A stretch of 27,923 bases of DNA from an uncultured Verrucomicrobiota bacterium (GTDB taxonomy: Bacteria; Verrucomicrobiota; Kiritimatiellia; RFP12; UBA1067), in assembly GCA_946631345.1 (NCBI GenBank), contig CAMPAA010000007.1, positions 1 to 27,923 on the forward strand, read 5' to 3'. Below the pieces are notes generated by a model. The model was not told the DNA's origin. It saw nothing but the letters and a program-made list of their open reading frames with translations, and searched no databases. This document shows positions 8,090 to 15,644 of the stretch, one piece after another (position 1 is the stretch's first letter; each line of letters begins with the position of its first letter). Position numbers and translations under genes: made by a program.

Positions 8090-9369
8090 CGGCACGGAGC
8101 GGCAAACGCGGCCAGGTGGCGATCTTCCTCGTGCTCATCCTCGCAGGGCTCGCGCTGCTGTTCGCGCTCAACGTGGACGTGTTCACCTCCTCGCGCGCCA
8201 AGATCCGCCTGCAGAACGCAGCCGACGCATCCGCCATCGCGCTCGCCCGCTGGCAGGGCATCACGCTCAACATGATCGGCGAGCTGAACCTCGCCCACCT
8301 CGCCGCCGTGTGCCAGTCGAACGAAACCGCCATCGCCGGAATCGTCGCCCTCCAACGCAGGCTCGCGTTCCTCGGCCCTACAGTCGGCTTCAGGGAGGCG
8401 AACGAGATTGCCAAGGCAAACTCTATTGAAGTATCAAGTAACATGACTCGCATCCCACAACTCGTCTCTGAGCTCATGGACGAAGACTACCGCCGGATGC
8501 TCGAAGTCGTATTCCACAATGGCATCCGCGCCGGTGTTGACAATGCCGCATTCGGTAATTACCCAAGCAAAGATCTGATTGATGCCATTCTGAACAATGA
8601 CTTTCGATTCCTTTGCAAATACGGCGGAGGGAAGCATCAATTGCCGGATATTGATTTTGAAGTTCCGGCGCTGGCTTTCCCGAACAGTGCCAGCTTTGGT
8701 TGCATCGGCATAGACTGGGAACGTGGCACCTATTACGAAGGTAGTATTGGCACACTCGCAGACATCGCGCGCGACTGCGGCGTGGACGCCGTCACCGAAG
8801 CGGGATTGAAAACCAACAGCGTCCTGCTCGCACGCTGGCCGTGGTGCATCTACGATAACGGCGAATGGCATGGTCTTCCAGACGCGTTCAGTTTCGCTCG
8901 CTTTCCGTGGCTCACACCCCTCCGCGAAGAATACAATGTGTCTGGTGGCTGCTCCACCATCCGCGTAGAAGGTTCCGTTGCGCTATCCTCGCTCACAGCC
9001 ACGACAAACTTCATAGTTGCGAAAGCGGCGGCAAAGGCATTTGGTAGCGTTGGCGGACGGCGGGTGATCGATATCTCACCGTCCATAGTCCTGCCGTGCT
9101 TTTCGCGCGTAAGGCTTATCCCGCTCGGAGTCGTCGCTTTCAAAAGAGCTAATATGGCAGATTTAGAATACGTTGATGACTTTTTGCCACCAAGTTCAGG
9201 TGGCTCGTCCAAAAACGATGCTCAGAAGGCGGAAGCGAAGTACAATAGCGATGGGTTTCGCGCTGCCGCCGAGGCATGGTACTCGCAGCACGGCCATAAC
9301 GACGCCGACGGATGCTACCCGCCAGGGCGCGGCACCGAACGGGGAGGAGGCACGCCCTATGGCATCTGA
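8086..9369 (+). CDS. TadG-like Flp pilus assembly protein
   Basis: A 427-residue protein with KRGQVAIFLVLILAGLALLF near its N-terminus, followed by NAADASAIALARWQ. Both are typical of TadG-like proteins, where the prepilin-like segment lacks Glu at +5 (here Phe). A long exported domain follows with no motif I recognise. The ATG overlaps the previous stop as ATGA. Base composition changes inside the gene: roughly 8400-8740 and 9110-9240 are visibly richer in A and T than the flanks, so the exported domain may have been exchanged by recombination. The gene overlaps the next by 11 bases. Confidence 0.7.
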   Translation: MTARSGKRGQVAIFLVLILAGLALLFALNVDVFTSSRAKIRLQNAADASAIALARWQGITLNMIGELNLAHLAAVCQSNETAIAGIVALQRRLAFLGPTVGFREANEIAKANSIEVSSNMTRIPQLVSELMDEDYRRMLEVVFHNGIRAGVDNAAFGNYPSKDLIDAILNNDFRFLCKYGGGKHQLPDIDFEVPALAFPNSASFGCIGIDWERGTYYEGSIGTLADIARDCGVDAVTEAGLKTNSVLLARWPWCIYDNGEWHGLPDAFSFARFPWLTPLREEYNVSGGCSTIRVEGSVALSSLTATTNFIVAKAAAKAFGSVGGRRVIDISPSIVLPCFSRVRLIPLGVVAFKRANMADLEYVDDFLPPSSGGSSKNDAQKAEAKYNSDGFRAAAEAWYSQHGHNDADGCYPPGRGTERGGGTPYGI

Positions 9370-9967
9370 CAGGCGCAGCCGTTCCGGACAGGCCTTCACA
9401 GAGTTTGCGATAGCGCTGCTCGCCATCATACTGCTCATCGTGGCGACGGTCGAGTTCCTGCCGGTGTTCCTCGACAACCTCGGCCTGCTCAAGGAGGTGC
9501 GCGAGGAGGCTGGGATGCGGTCGCTCGCATCGGAATCGGGCACTCCCTCGGCAGACAGGCGGTCGGAGTTCTCTTTTGACATCCCCGGCATCCTGCCGGA
9601 CGACAGCGCCACATCCGGCTTCTTTGCGGAGAAGCTGCGCATCGCCGCCGCGAACCTCCCCAGCGGCGAATACGTACGCATACCAAACATAGCCGGTCTC
9701 CAGGAGACGCTACGATACTCAAACCGCGCAGGGACGGCGGAGTTCGCCTCCGGCCTGATGGCCCTGCCGCCCGAACAGGCGCTGAGCCGGGCGCGCGGCG
9801 CGTTCACCGGAGCAGGGTGGGAAGCGCAGCCCATCGAGGCCTACGACGCGCTAATCTTCTCGCTCGGCGACAGCGCCGTCGCTGCAGTCCACGCAGGCTA
9901 CGCCGCAGACGGCAGCGGCCTCACCTGCCTCACCGTTGTCGCCCGCAGCGCAGGCGGCGAAATGTAG
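9359..9967 (+). CDS. TadE-like pseudopilin, last gene of pilin cluster
   Basis: A 202-residue protein with leader RRSRSG and mature start QAFTEFAIALLAIILLIVA, giving Glu at +5 and Phe at +6. The rest is a soluble domain without recognised motifs. The ATG at 9359 is preceded by GGGGAGGAGG, and codons upstream of it belong to the TadG-like frame, which ends at 9369. The stop at 9965-9967 is one base from the stop of the convergent methyltransferase gene, so there is no room for a separate terminator. Confidence 0.75.
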   Translation: MASDRRSRSGQAFTEFAIALLAIILLIVATVEFLPVFLDNLGLLKEVREEAGMRSLASESGTPSADRRSEFSFDIPGILPDDSATSGFFAEKLRIAAANLPSGEYVRIPNIAGLQETLRYSNRAGTAEFASGLMALPPEQALSRARGAFTGAGWEAQPIEAYDALIFSLGDSAVAAVHAGYAADGSGLTCLTVVARSAGGEM

Positions 9968-9968
9968 C

Positions 9969-11006
9969 TCACCGCGACCCCGTCGCCCGCAGCACGGTGT
10001 ATCCGCGCCGCCGAATCGCAGTCACTTCCGAGAAACGCCTTGCGCACGCCTCCTGGATTATGGATGGCGTCTTTGCGACCATGTAGCACACGCCGCCCGG
10101 CGCAAGGGAGTCTGCGGCAATGTCCGCGAAAAGATCGGCGATGCGCCCTGCCCCGTAGTACGGCGGGTTGGCGAGCGCTATCCTGAACCGCCCCCGGCCT
10201 GCATGACCGGCATCAAGCCCTACATCCGACAGCACGCAGTCCGCCTCGAAGCCGAGCGCGGCGGAGTTCTGCCGCGCGGCGGCGATGGCGCGCGAATGGG
10301 AATCGACGAGCGTGAGCGGCGCAGGTTCCGCGCCGCGCCTCCGCAGGGCGTCGGCTACGAGCAGCCCCACCAGCCCGCACCCGCATCCGATATCCAGCAG
10401 TGGACATGGGGCGGCAAGTTCCGCAGCCTCCATTTCGCCGATCTCCCTTGCGGCGACCTCAGCGAGGGCGAGCCCGCCCTCGTCCGCGCGACGGTGGCAG
10501 AAGCATCCGGGCAACGAGGCGAACTGGAGCCTGGGGCCACCGGGAACCGACGCCTCGAACGCGGCGAAGAACGTACGCACGCGCTTCAGTTCGCCCTTCT
10601 TCGTGCAGACGCACCTGACCGGCGCACGGCGCGACGGACGCGACACTTCGACCTTGCCGAAGAGCTTGCCGAGCGTTTCCGGAGCCACACCCTCCGTGAA
10701 AAGCTGAGCCCCCTCCTTGAGATGTATGTGGATATCCTGGAGCGTATCAAGCTCAAGCTCCGCGCTCACGAGCTTCGACGTCGCGAAGTAGCGGGCCTGG
10801 TCATAGCGCGCGCCGTCCGGCAGACCTGCGGCACACAGCACGGATACGTTCGACTTCGCGCCTACATCCTCGCGTATCTTGCGCGCCTGGTATGCGTCGT
10901 AGGCATGCACTGTCACCCTGTCGCCATGGTGCGCCCGCGCATATTCGAGCGGGAAGAGTCCGCTCCTGCAACCTGAAAACAGTATCTCAAACATATCCGT
11001 CTCCAT
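9969..11006 (-). CDS. RsmC/RlmG-like class I methyltransferase
   Basis: A 345-residue S-adenosylmethionine-dependent methyltransferase. The C-terminal half has motif I LLDIGCGCGLVG and motif IV IALANPPYY. NPPY-type motifs mark N6-adenine or N2-guanine methylases, and the two-part layout (a degenerate N-terminal half, then the active half) fits the RsmC/RlmG rRNA guanine-N2 methyltransferases. The target (16S G1207 or 23S G1835) cannot be decided. The N-terminus (FEILFSGCRSGLFPLEYA) looks like a lost motif I, as in those families. The ATG directly follows the stop of the symporter gene, so it is the last gene of the run starting at 14581. Confidence 0.65.
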   Translation of the reverse strand: METDMFEILFSGCRSGLFPLEYARAHHGDRVTVHAYDAYQARKIREDVGAKSNVSVLCAAGLPDGARYDQARYFATSKLVSAELELDTLQDIHIHLKEGAQLFTEGVAPETLGKLFGKVEVSRPSRRAPVRCVCTKKGELKRVRTFFAAFEASVPGGPRLQFASLPGCFCHRRADEGGLALAEVAAREIGEMEAAELAAPCPLLDIGCGCGLVGLLVADALRRRGAEPAPLTLVDSHSRAIAAARQNSAALGFEADCVLSDVGLDAGHAGRGRFRIALANPPYYGAGRIADLFADIAADSLAPGGVCYMVAKTPSIIQEACARRFSEVTAIRRRGYTVLRATGSR

Positions 11007-12332
11007 TCATCGCGCCGCAAGCCCCGCTGCGAGGGTGCCGAGTATCAGCGCCGGCACCAGCCACTTCATCAGCGGCCTAAACACCGCAGGGAAGCGCATC
11101 CCCGCGCCGGCAGACGCCTCGGCCGAGAACTCCCCGTATCCCCATCCGCACCGCCGCGTGACGAACACGCATATCGCCAGCGCACCGAGCGGCAGCCAGA
11201 ACTGGCCGAAGATGAAGTCCTCCCAGCCGAGAACCGGCTCGAACAGCACGGTCGGCAGCGAAAGCGCCGCCACGGATAGCCCCACCGCCAGCGCCGTGCG
11301 CAGACGGGTGCGGCCCAACTCGTCCACGAGCCCGCCGATGATGCACTCGAATACGGCGACTATCGTGGTGAGCGCGGCGAGAGACAGGAAAAGGAAGAAC
11401 ACGAACCCCCACACGCGCCCACCGGCCATGTGCTCAAAGACGTTCGGCAAGGCGATGAATATCAGACCCGGGCCAGACGTGACATCCACGCTGAAGCTCG
11501 CGCAGGACGGGAAGATGACCAGCCCCGAGAGGAGCGCGACGAACGTGTCGATCGCGATGATCCACGCAGACTCGCGGGCGAGGGAGTTCTCTCGCCCCAC
11601 GTAGCTGCCGAATATGGTCATGCATCCCACGCCGGTGGAGAGAGTGAAGAACGCCTGCCCCATCGCGTCGAACACCGCCTTCCACGGGTGGGCGGCGAAG
11701 CGCGACCAGTCCGGGGCGAGATAGAACGCAAGCCCCTTCTCAGCGCCAGGGAGCGTGAGCGCCTTCGCCGCCAGCACGCCGAGAAGCGCGAGGAGCGCAA
11801 GCATCATCACCTTGGTTACGCGCTCCACCCCGTTGCGCACGCCAAGCGAGCATATGGCCGTGGCCAGCGCGACGGCCAGGAACATATGGAGCGCGCATGT
11901 GGGATGGTCGCCGAGCAACGCGGCGAAATCCGTCCGCCCCGCTCCGCGCAGGTAGTCGCCGGAATACTTGAGAAGCCACCCCGCGACATCCGTGTAGTAG
12001 ATCATCAGGAGGAAGTTGCCTGCGAATATCACTCCGCCAAGCACGGACCAGAACCGGCGGTGGCGCGCGGCGGCAAGCGCGCGCATTGCACCCGATATGC
12101 CTCGGCGCGAAGCACGCCCGAGCGCAAGCTCCGCGGTAAGTAGCGGAAATCCAAGCAGGACGAGGAACGCGAGGTACACGAGCACGAACGCCGCACCGCC
12201 GTTCTGCCCGACAACGTACGGAAACCTCCACACGTTCCCCAGCCCGACGGCGCATCCCGCCGCCAGCATAAGAAAACCGAGGCGCGAACCGAGGCGCGCC
12301 CGTTCCCCGCCATCAGAAGACGATTGCGACAT
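11007..12332 (-). CDS. Sodium-dependent neurotransmitter:sodium symporter family transporter
   Basis: A 441-residue inner-membrane transporter. The first helix shows the family signature AVGLGNVWRFPYV, followed by NGGAAFVLVYL. About 11 hydrophobic segments are visible. The length and helix count match bacterial NSS proteins such as MhsT and LeuT, which take up amino acids with sodium. The frame is open to 12455, but the stretch before the ATG at 12332 is antisense-like Arg-rich sequence and lies inside the preceding gene; MSQSSSDGG is the natural start. It overlaps the leucine-rich-repeat gene by 20 bases. The substrate is probably an amino acid; not determinable here. Confidence 0.88.
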   Translation of the reverse strand: MSQSSSDGGERARLGSRLGFLMLAAGCAVGLGNVWRFPYVVGQNGGAAFVLVYLAFLVLLGFPLLTAELALGRASRRGISGAMRALAAARHRRFWSVLGGVIFAGNFLLMIYYTDVAGWLLKYSGDYLRGAGRTDFAALLGDHPTCALHMFLAVALATAICSLGVRNGVERVTKVMMLALLALLGVLAAKALTLPGAEKGLAFYLAPDWSRFAAHPWKAVFDAMGQAFFTLSTGVGCMTIFGSYVGRENSLARESAWIIAIDTFVALLSGLVIFPSCASFSVDVTSGPGLIFIALPNVFEHMAGGRVWGFVFFLFLSLAALTTIVAVFECIIGGLVDELGRTRLRTALAVGLSVAALSLPTVLFEPVLGWEDFIFGQFWLPLGALAICVFVTRRCGWGYGEFSAEASAGAGMRFPAVFRPLMKWLVPALILGTLAAGLAAR

Positions 12333-13086
12333 CAGGCAGTGCCTTGCGGATGCGCTCCATCTCGCTCTTCGGCACCGGGCAGCCACCCAGCGCCAGGAGA
12401 TCGAGGCGCTTCCATGCCGAGAGGTCGTCCGGCAGTCTGGATACCTTCGTGCCATTCAGCGACAGTGCGCGGAGCCGGGGCAGCGAGGTGATCCAGTCGG
12501 GCAAGGACGATATCGGGTTGCCATCGAGCGTAAGATCCTCAAGCGAGGTCAGCTCCTTCACCGCATCCGGCACTGCCGTGAGGGCGTTCCCCTTCAGGTA
12601 GATGCGGCGCAGATCCTTGAGCTGGGCGATTGATGCCGGTAGCGACTTTATCCTGTTTCCGTTTAGCCGCAGCCACCTGAGCCGCACGAGCGAGCCGAGG
12701 CTGTCCGGCACGTCGGCGATGGCGTTGTCGTCGAGGTTGAGGTAGTCAAGGGTGTCGGCCCAGCAGGTGAAGTCGGGTATGCGCTCCATTCCGTTGCGCG
12801 CAAAGTAGAACTCCTTGATCCCCTTCAGCCCGAACGCAGCGGGCGGCACCTCCTTTGTGCCGCGCTCTGAAAGGTCGATCATCTTGATGGAGTCCAACCC
12901 GGCGAGCAGCGCCGCCGGAAGCGCGCCCCTGTCGCCGCGCAGGATCACGCGCACTATAGCCGCACGGTTCGTCGCCGCAAGCGACTTGATCCCTATCACC
13001 GTAGGAACGTCCTCCGGCTTTCCCTTGTTGTCGAAGCATCCGGCGCAGGCGAGCGCCGCCGCAAGAATGGTCGTCCACTTGTTCAT
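12313..13086 (-). CDS. Leucine-rich-repeat lipoprotein
   Basis: A 257-residue exported protein. The signal ends in LACAGC, so Cys17 is the likely lipid anchor. From about residue 55 to the end there are roughly eight leucine-rich repeats of the 23-residue bacterial/SDS22-like kind, for example LRWLRLNGNRIKSLPASI and LEDLTLDGNPISSLPDWI. Such proteins usually bind protein partners; no enzyme domain is present. The start overlaps the DUF192 stop as ATGA. TGCTATAAT eight bases upstream may add a separate promoter. Confidence 0.85.
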   Translation of the reverse strand: MNKWTTILAAALACAGCFDNKGKPEDVPTVIGIKSLAATNRAAIVRVILRGDRGALPAALLAGLDSIKMIDLSERGTKEVPPAAFGLKGIKEFYFARNGMERIPDFTCWADTLDYLNLDDNAIADVPDSLGSLVRLRWLRLNGNRIKSLPASIAQLKDLRRIYLKGNALTAVPDAVKELTSLEDLTLDGNPISSLPDWITSLPRLRALSLNGTKVSRLPDDLSAWKRLDLLALGGCPVPKSEMERIRKALPDVAIVF

Positions 13087-13427
13087 GGCTGGATATTATA
13101 GCAAAAATCGCCGGAAGGTTCGCGGGCGGCTGTCTCGAGCACCTTGGCTGCGCGGAATCCGCCCCACACGAACGGCCGCCAAGGACGTATGTTGCGCACC
13201 ACTTTCACCACGCGCCCCTTGCGGTCGAGGAAAGTCGCGTCGATCGGGAACGACATGAAGAACGTATGTATCGCGTTGCAGCGCAGGATCAGCATCCCCT
13301 CGCCGGGGGGCAGGCGCTTCGTGCCGATCAGTCCACGCATGCGCGCAAGGAGCGAACGCGCAACCCGCGCCCTCACGCCGTTGACCAGCTCAAACTCCTC
13401 CGCCGTATTCTCCCGATGCCGCATCAT
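13083..13427 (-). CDS. DUF192 family protein
   Basis: A 114-residue protein of the DUF192 (PF02643) family. RGLIGTKRLPPGEGML, a central FFMSFPIDATFLD and VVKVVRNIRPWRP are the family landmarks. No signal peptide is seen with this start, although many homologues are exported. The frame extends to 13526, but that segment is antisense to the previous gene; MMRHREN at 13427 overlaps the previous stop and is the sensible start (13424 is equally possible). The function of the family is unknown. Confidence 0.82.
   Translation of the reverse strand: MMRHRENTAEEFELVNGVRARVARSLLARMRGLIGTKRLPPGEGMLILRCNAIHTFFMSFPIDATFLDRKGRVVKVVRNIRPWRPFVWGGFRAAKVLETAAREPSGDFCYNIQP
13095..13103 (-). promoter_or_regulatory. 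Possible internal extended -10 before LRR gene
   Basis: Minus-strand TGCTATAAT, eight bases from the ATG at 13086. It lies inside the DUF192 gene, where the same bases encode Cys-Tyr-Asn, so it may be coincidental. The spacing is the same as for other boxes in the window. Confidence 0.35.
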
Positions 13428-14581
13428 TCGCCCTCGGCCCTCGCTTGCTTGACAAGCGCCATCCATTCGCGACGCGCACGGCGCTCCTTTTCGGCGTCGG
13501 CCTCTGGATTGGGTCCATACACCCAAAACGACTTGATACCCGCACCGGCGCAGGAAAACACCCTTGGCACCTCGACCTTGCCGCCGGGATGCCTAACGAT
13601 CTTCCGCCCGTCAGTAAAGACGACGCAGCGATAGCGCGAAGGAGCCGATTTTGAACTTTGGGGTTTGGGGGTTGGATCTCCGGGTTCAGGGATTGGGATT
13701 TCAGATTCAGGGACTCGGGTTTGGGTAGCAGGCGGGGGGAGAGCAGAGACGAGCGATGACAAATTGCTGCTGGCGGTAGCGGCGACTCCCATGGTAGGGC
13801 GCGTTGCCCTCAACGCGTCGCTCGAATGCGACTCTGACGGATTGGGGGCAATCCGCCCTGCCAACGATCCCTCACCATGTGGGCGATTTGTCAAATCACC
13901 CCTATCGGCAGGGCCACTCTGGTAGGGTCGCTTTGATAAAGCGGCAGCATCCGCGCATATCGGGCGATTCGTCGAACCGACACCGCCAACCTCGGATACA
14001 GAAGGTGACTGAGAATCCGGCGGGCCGCTTCCACCGACGCGCCCCCAGTTCGCCACCAAAAACACACCGCCGCCGATAAGAACGGCAATAAGCGCGACAA
14101 CGCGATATGGAAAACCACTGCTGCCGGCAAGCCTGCCCATATGAGGGTGTGTTGCCCTCAACGTGCCGCCCCGCCACGAATCCGGCGGATTGACAGGTGC
14201 ACCTTGGTAGGGCTGCTTTGATAAAGCATCTACATCCGCGCATGTCGGACGACACGTCAAATCTCCGCCACCGGCATCTTCTCGGCAAGCGAGCAGCTGC
14301 CGCAGATAGCGCTTGGTGACCTTATTGTCCTCGAACCTTATAAGATACTTGAGATCGGTTACAGTGAGTGCCGGCTCAATCTGTGCCTGACACTCGGCAT
14401 ACTGATGTTGGTCAACATTGTCGCCGAAATGCGTGGAGTAGAAGCCCAGCCCGATGAAAAGCTTTGCGCCTGGCGGCGCCAGACGGAAGTACCGCCTGAG
14501 CTGCGGATCCTCGCAGCAGGCGGCGATCGCCTCCCGAAAGTCCTTCTCAGGTATTATCGCGGATGTTTCCTCTTCCTCCAT
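13424..14581 (-). CDS. Unknown single-pass membrane protein carrying in-frame palindromic repeats
   Basis: A 385-residue protein I do not recognise. Residues 1-100 form a charged, helical cytoplasmic-looking domain (EKDFREAIAACCEDPQLRRY). Residues 160-178 are one membrane segment (VVALIAVLIGGGVFLVANW). A Pro-rich linker near 275-315 leads to a C-terminal domain with RYRCVVFTDGRKIVRHPGG. Two related inserts flank the membrane segment: residues 106-149 and 203-265 share RP-CAD-ALSK-PYQ and LRAT-P-MG. At DNA level these are arrays of GGYAGGG palindromes. TGGTATAAT ends eight bases before the ATG, with no Shine-Dalgarno. It is the first gene of a five-gene overlapping run. Confidence 0.7.
   Translation of the reverse strand: MEEEETSAIIPEKDFREAIAACCEDPQLRRYFRLAPPGAKLFIGLGFYSTHFGDNVDQHQYAECQAQIEPALTVTDLKYLIRFEDNKVTKRYLRQLLACREDAGGGDLTCRPTCADVDALSKQPYQGAPVNPPDSWRGGTLRATHPHMGRLAGSSGFPYRVVALIAVLIGGGVFLVANWGRVGGSGPPDSQSPSVSEVGGVGSTNRPICADAAALSKRPYQSGPADRGDLTNRPHGEGSLAGRIAPNPSESHSSDALRATRPTMGVAATASSNLSSLVSALPPPATQTRVPESEIPIPEPGDPTPKPQSSKSAPSRYRCVVFTDGRKIVRHPGGKVEVPRVFSCAGAGIKSFWVYGPNPEADAEKERRARREWMALVKQARAEGE
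13793..13817 (+). repeat. GGYAGGG palindrome, copy a
   Basis: GGTAGGG followed by CGCGTTG-CCCT-CAACGCG, a perfect seven-pair stem. It is in frame in the 13424-14581 gene (encodes ALRATRP on the minus strand). Closest relative in the window is the intergenic copy at 23459-23483. Confidence 0.75.
13838..13862 (-). repeat. GGYAGGG palindrome, copy b
   Basis: Read on the minus strand: GGCAGGG then CGGATTG-CCCC-CAATCCG, a perfect seven-pair stem. It faces copy a, so 13793-13862 has imperfect inverted ends about 17 bases long (14 of 17 matching). Confidence 0.7.
13881..13906 (-). repeat. GGYAGGG-like palindrome, copy c
   Basis: Arms GGGCGATTT and AAATCACCC (one mismatch) around GTC, headed on the minus strand by GATAGGG. 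It encodes GDLTNRP in the host gene. The same peptide pattern (GD..NRP) appears in the dnaX copy. Confidence 0.65.
13921..13943 (+). repeat. GGYAGGG palindrome, copy d
   Basis: GGTAGGG then T and CGCTTT-GAT-AAAGCG, a six-pair stem. It encodes ALSKRPYQ on the minus strand. It pairs with copy f at 14206, which has the outer C-G pair changed to T-A. Confidence 0.75.
14141..14165 (+). repeat. Degenerate GGYAGGG palindrome, copy e
   Basis: ATGAGGG followed by TGTGTTG-CCCT-CAACGTG. Only the inner GTTG/CAAC pairs are intact. It aligns base for base with copy a and encodes the parallel peptide LRATHPHMG. Confidence 0.6.
14206..14228 (+). repeat. GGYAGGG palindrome, copy f
   Basis: GGTAGGG then C and TGCTTT-GAT-AAAGCA, a perfect six-pair stem. 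It encodes ALSKQPYQ on the minus strand, parallel to copy d. Confidence 0.75.
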
Positions 14582-14589
14582 CGCCGCGC

Positions 14590-14598
14590 ATTATACCA
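14590..14598 (-). promoter_or_regulatory. Extended -10 promoter of the 14581-9969 gene run
   Basis: Minus-strand TGGTATAAT, identical to the boxes at 5815 and 5933. Eight bases separate it from the ATG at 14581, leaving no room for a Shine-Dalgarno, so translation is probably leaderless. Confidence 0.55.
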
Positions 14599-14607
14599 TA
14601 AGCGCCA

Positions 14608-15510
14608 TCAACGAGACTTTACGCGCGCACGGATAGAGGCGGCGAACGACGCGCCCGCCGCCGACATCGGAATGCCGGCGCGGTAAACGAGCCCCACGCG
14701 GATCAAGTCGTCGAGCTTCAGCGGCACCGACACGATCTGCGAGTTGTACGCCTTGCTGTGCGCGCCGGACGCAACGGTGAACCCGTTCAGGCCGAGGAGG
14801 AGGTTCGTCATCGTGGCTCGGTCTCGCACGCGGATGTTCTTCCTGCGTTCGATTGCCGGCATGACCTCCTCGGCGAAGTAAAGCGCGTTCTCCAAGCCCT
14901 GCTCGTAGGTGAGATATGGATATGCATCCAGCTCAAGCGGCCTGATGGACTTCTTCTTCGCGAGCGGGTGGTCTTTGCCGAGGAACACGTGCGGCCTTGC
15001 GGAGAACAGCTCCTCGAACGTCAGCTCCTCCTTGCGGAGGATCTTCGTGATGGCTGGCTCGTTGCGCTTCGACAGGTACATAATCCCTATCTCGCTCCGA
15101 TGCCTGGCGACGTCATCGATGATCTCGCTCGTCACCGTCTCGCGGAGCGTGAAGTCGTAGGAGTCGGCGGCGTTCTCCTTCACCACCTCCATGAACGCAT
15201 CGGCGGCGAACGCGTAGTGCTGGCACGACACGGCGAACTGCGGACGCCGCACCGCCTTGCCGGTGTACTTCTCCTGTATCCGCGCGGCGTCATCGAGTAT
15301 CTGGCGCGCCGAGGCGAGGAACTCCTCGCCTTCGCGCGTCACCGTCACGCCACGGCTGGAACGCGTGAATATCGCAACGCGCAGCTCCTCCTCGAGCGCG
15401 CGGATCGACTCCGTAAGCGTCGGCTGCGTGACGAACACCTGCCGCGCCGCCTCGCTGAGGCTGCCGCACTCCGCCACCGCATCAACGTACTTGAGCTGCT
15501 GTAATGTCAT
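14608..15510 (-). CDS. LysR-family transcriptional regulator
   Basis: A 300-residue LysR-type regulator. Residues 1-60 hold the winged helix-turn-helix (LSEAARQVFVTQPTLTESI, then LEEELRVAIFTRSSRGV). Residues from about 90 are the periplasmic-binding-protein-like effector domain. Such proteins bind DNA as tetramers and respond to a small ligand. Many regulate a divergent neighbour, but here the next gene upstream (15645-17636) is on the same strand, so the target is not evident. AGAGGAAG precedes the ATG by a few bases. The ligand is unknown. Confidence 0.9.
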   Translation of the reverse strand: MTLQQLKYVDAVAECGSLSEAARQVFVTQPTLTESIRALEEELRVAIFTRSSRGVTVTREGEEFLASARQILDDAARIQEKYTGKAVRRPQFAVSCQHYAFAADAFMEVVKENAADSYDFTLRETVTSEIIDDVARHRSEIGIMYLSKRNEPAITKILRKEELTFEELFSARPHVFLGKDHPLAKKKSIRPLELDAYPYLTYEQGLENALYFAEEVMPAIERRKNIRVRDRATMTNLLLGLNGFTVASGAHSKAYNSQIVSVPLKLDDLIRVGLVYRAGIPMSAAGASFAASIRARVKSR

Positions 15511-15534
15511 CGCTTCCTCTCTCCCTGCCCACGT

Positions 15535-15543
15535 ATTTTACCA
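15535..15543 (-). promoter_or_regulatory. Putative extended -10 box for LysR gene
   Basis: Minus-strand TGGTAAAAT, 24 bases before the ATG at 15510, giving a short leader that contains the purine-rich RBS. Upstream, 15568-15585 has CGCGT and ACGCG arms that resemble a decayed GGYAGGG palindrome. Confidence 0.4.
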
Positions 15544-15644
15544 CATCCCTACGCAAAATGGCAGCGGCGCGTTGCCACCGACGCGGCCCGGAGCGAAATT
15601 CACGTACTGCAGCGCAAACCAGTTGCTTCCTCGATGGCAACCCG

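Noticed and set aside
13656..13736. G-rich repeat (GGGTTTGGG-like) as G-quadruplex or telomere-like DNA
   Set aside because: On the coding strand it is simply a Pro/Glu/Pro-rich linker; loops are long for a strong quadruplex. Possible but not supported enough.
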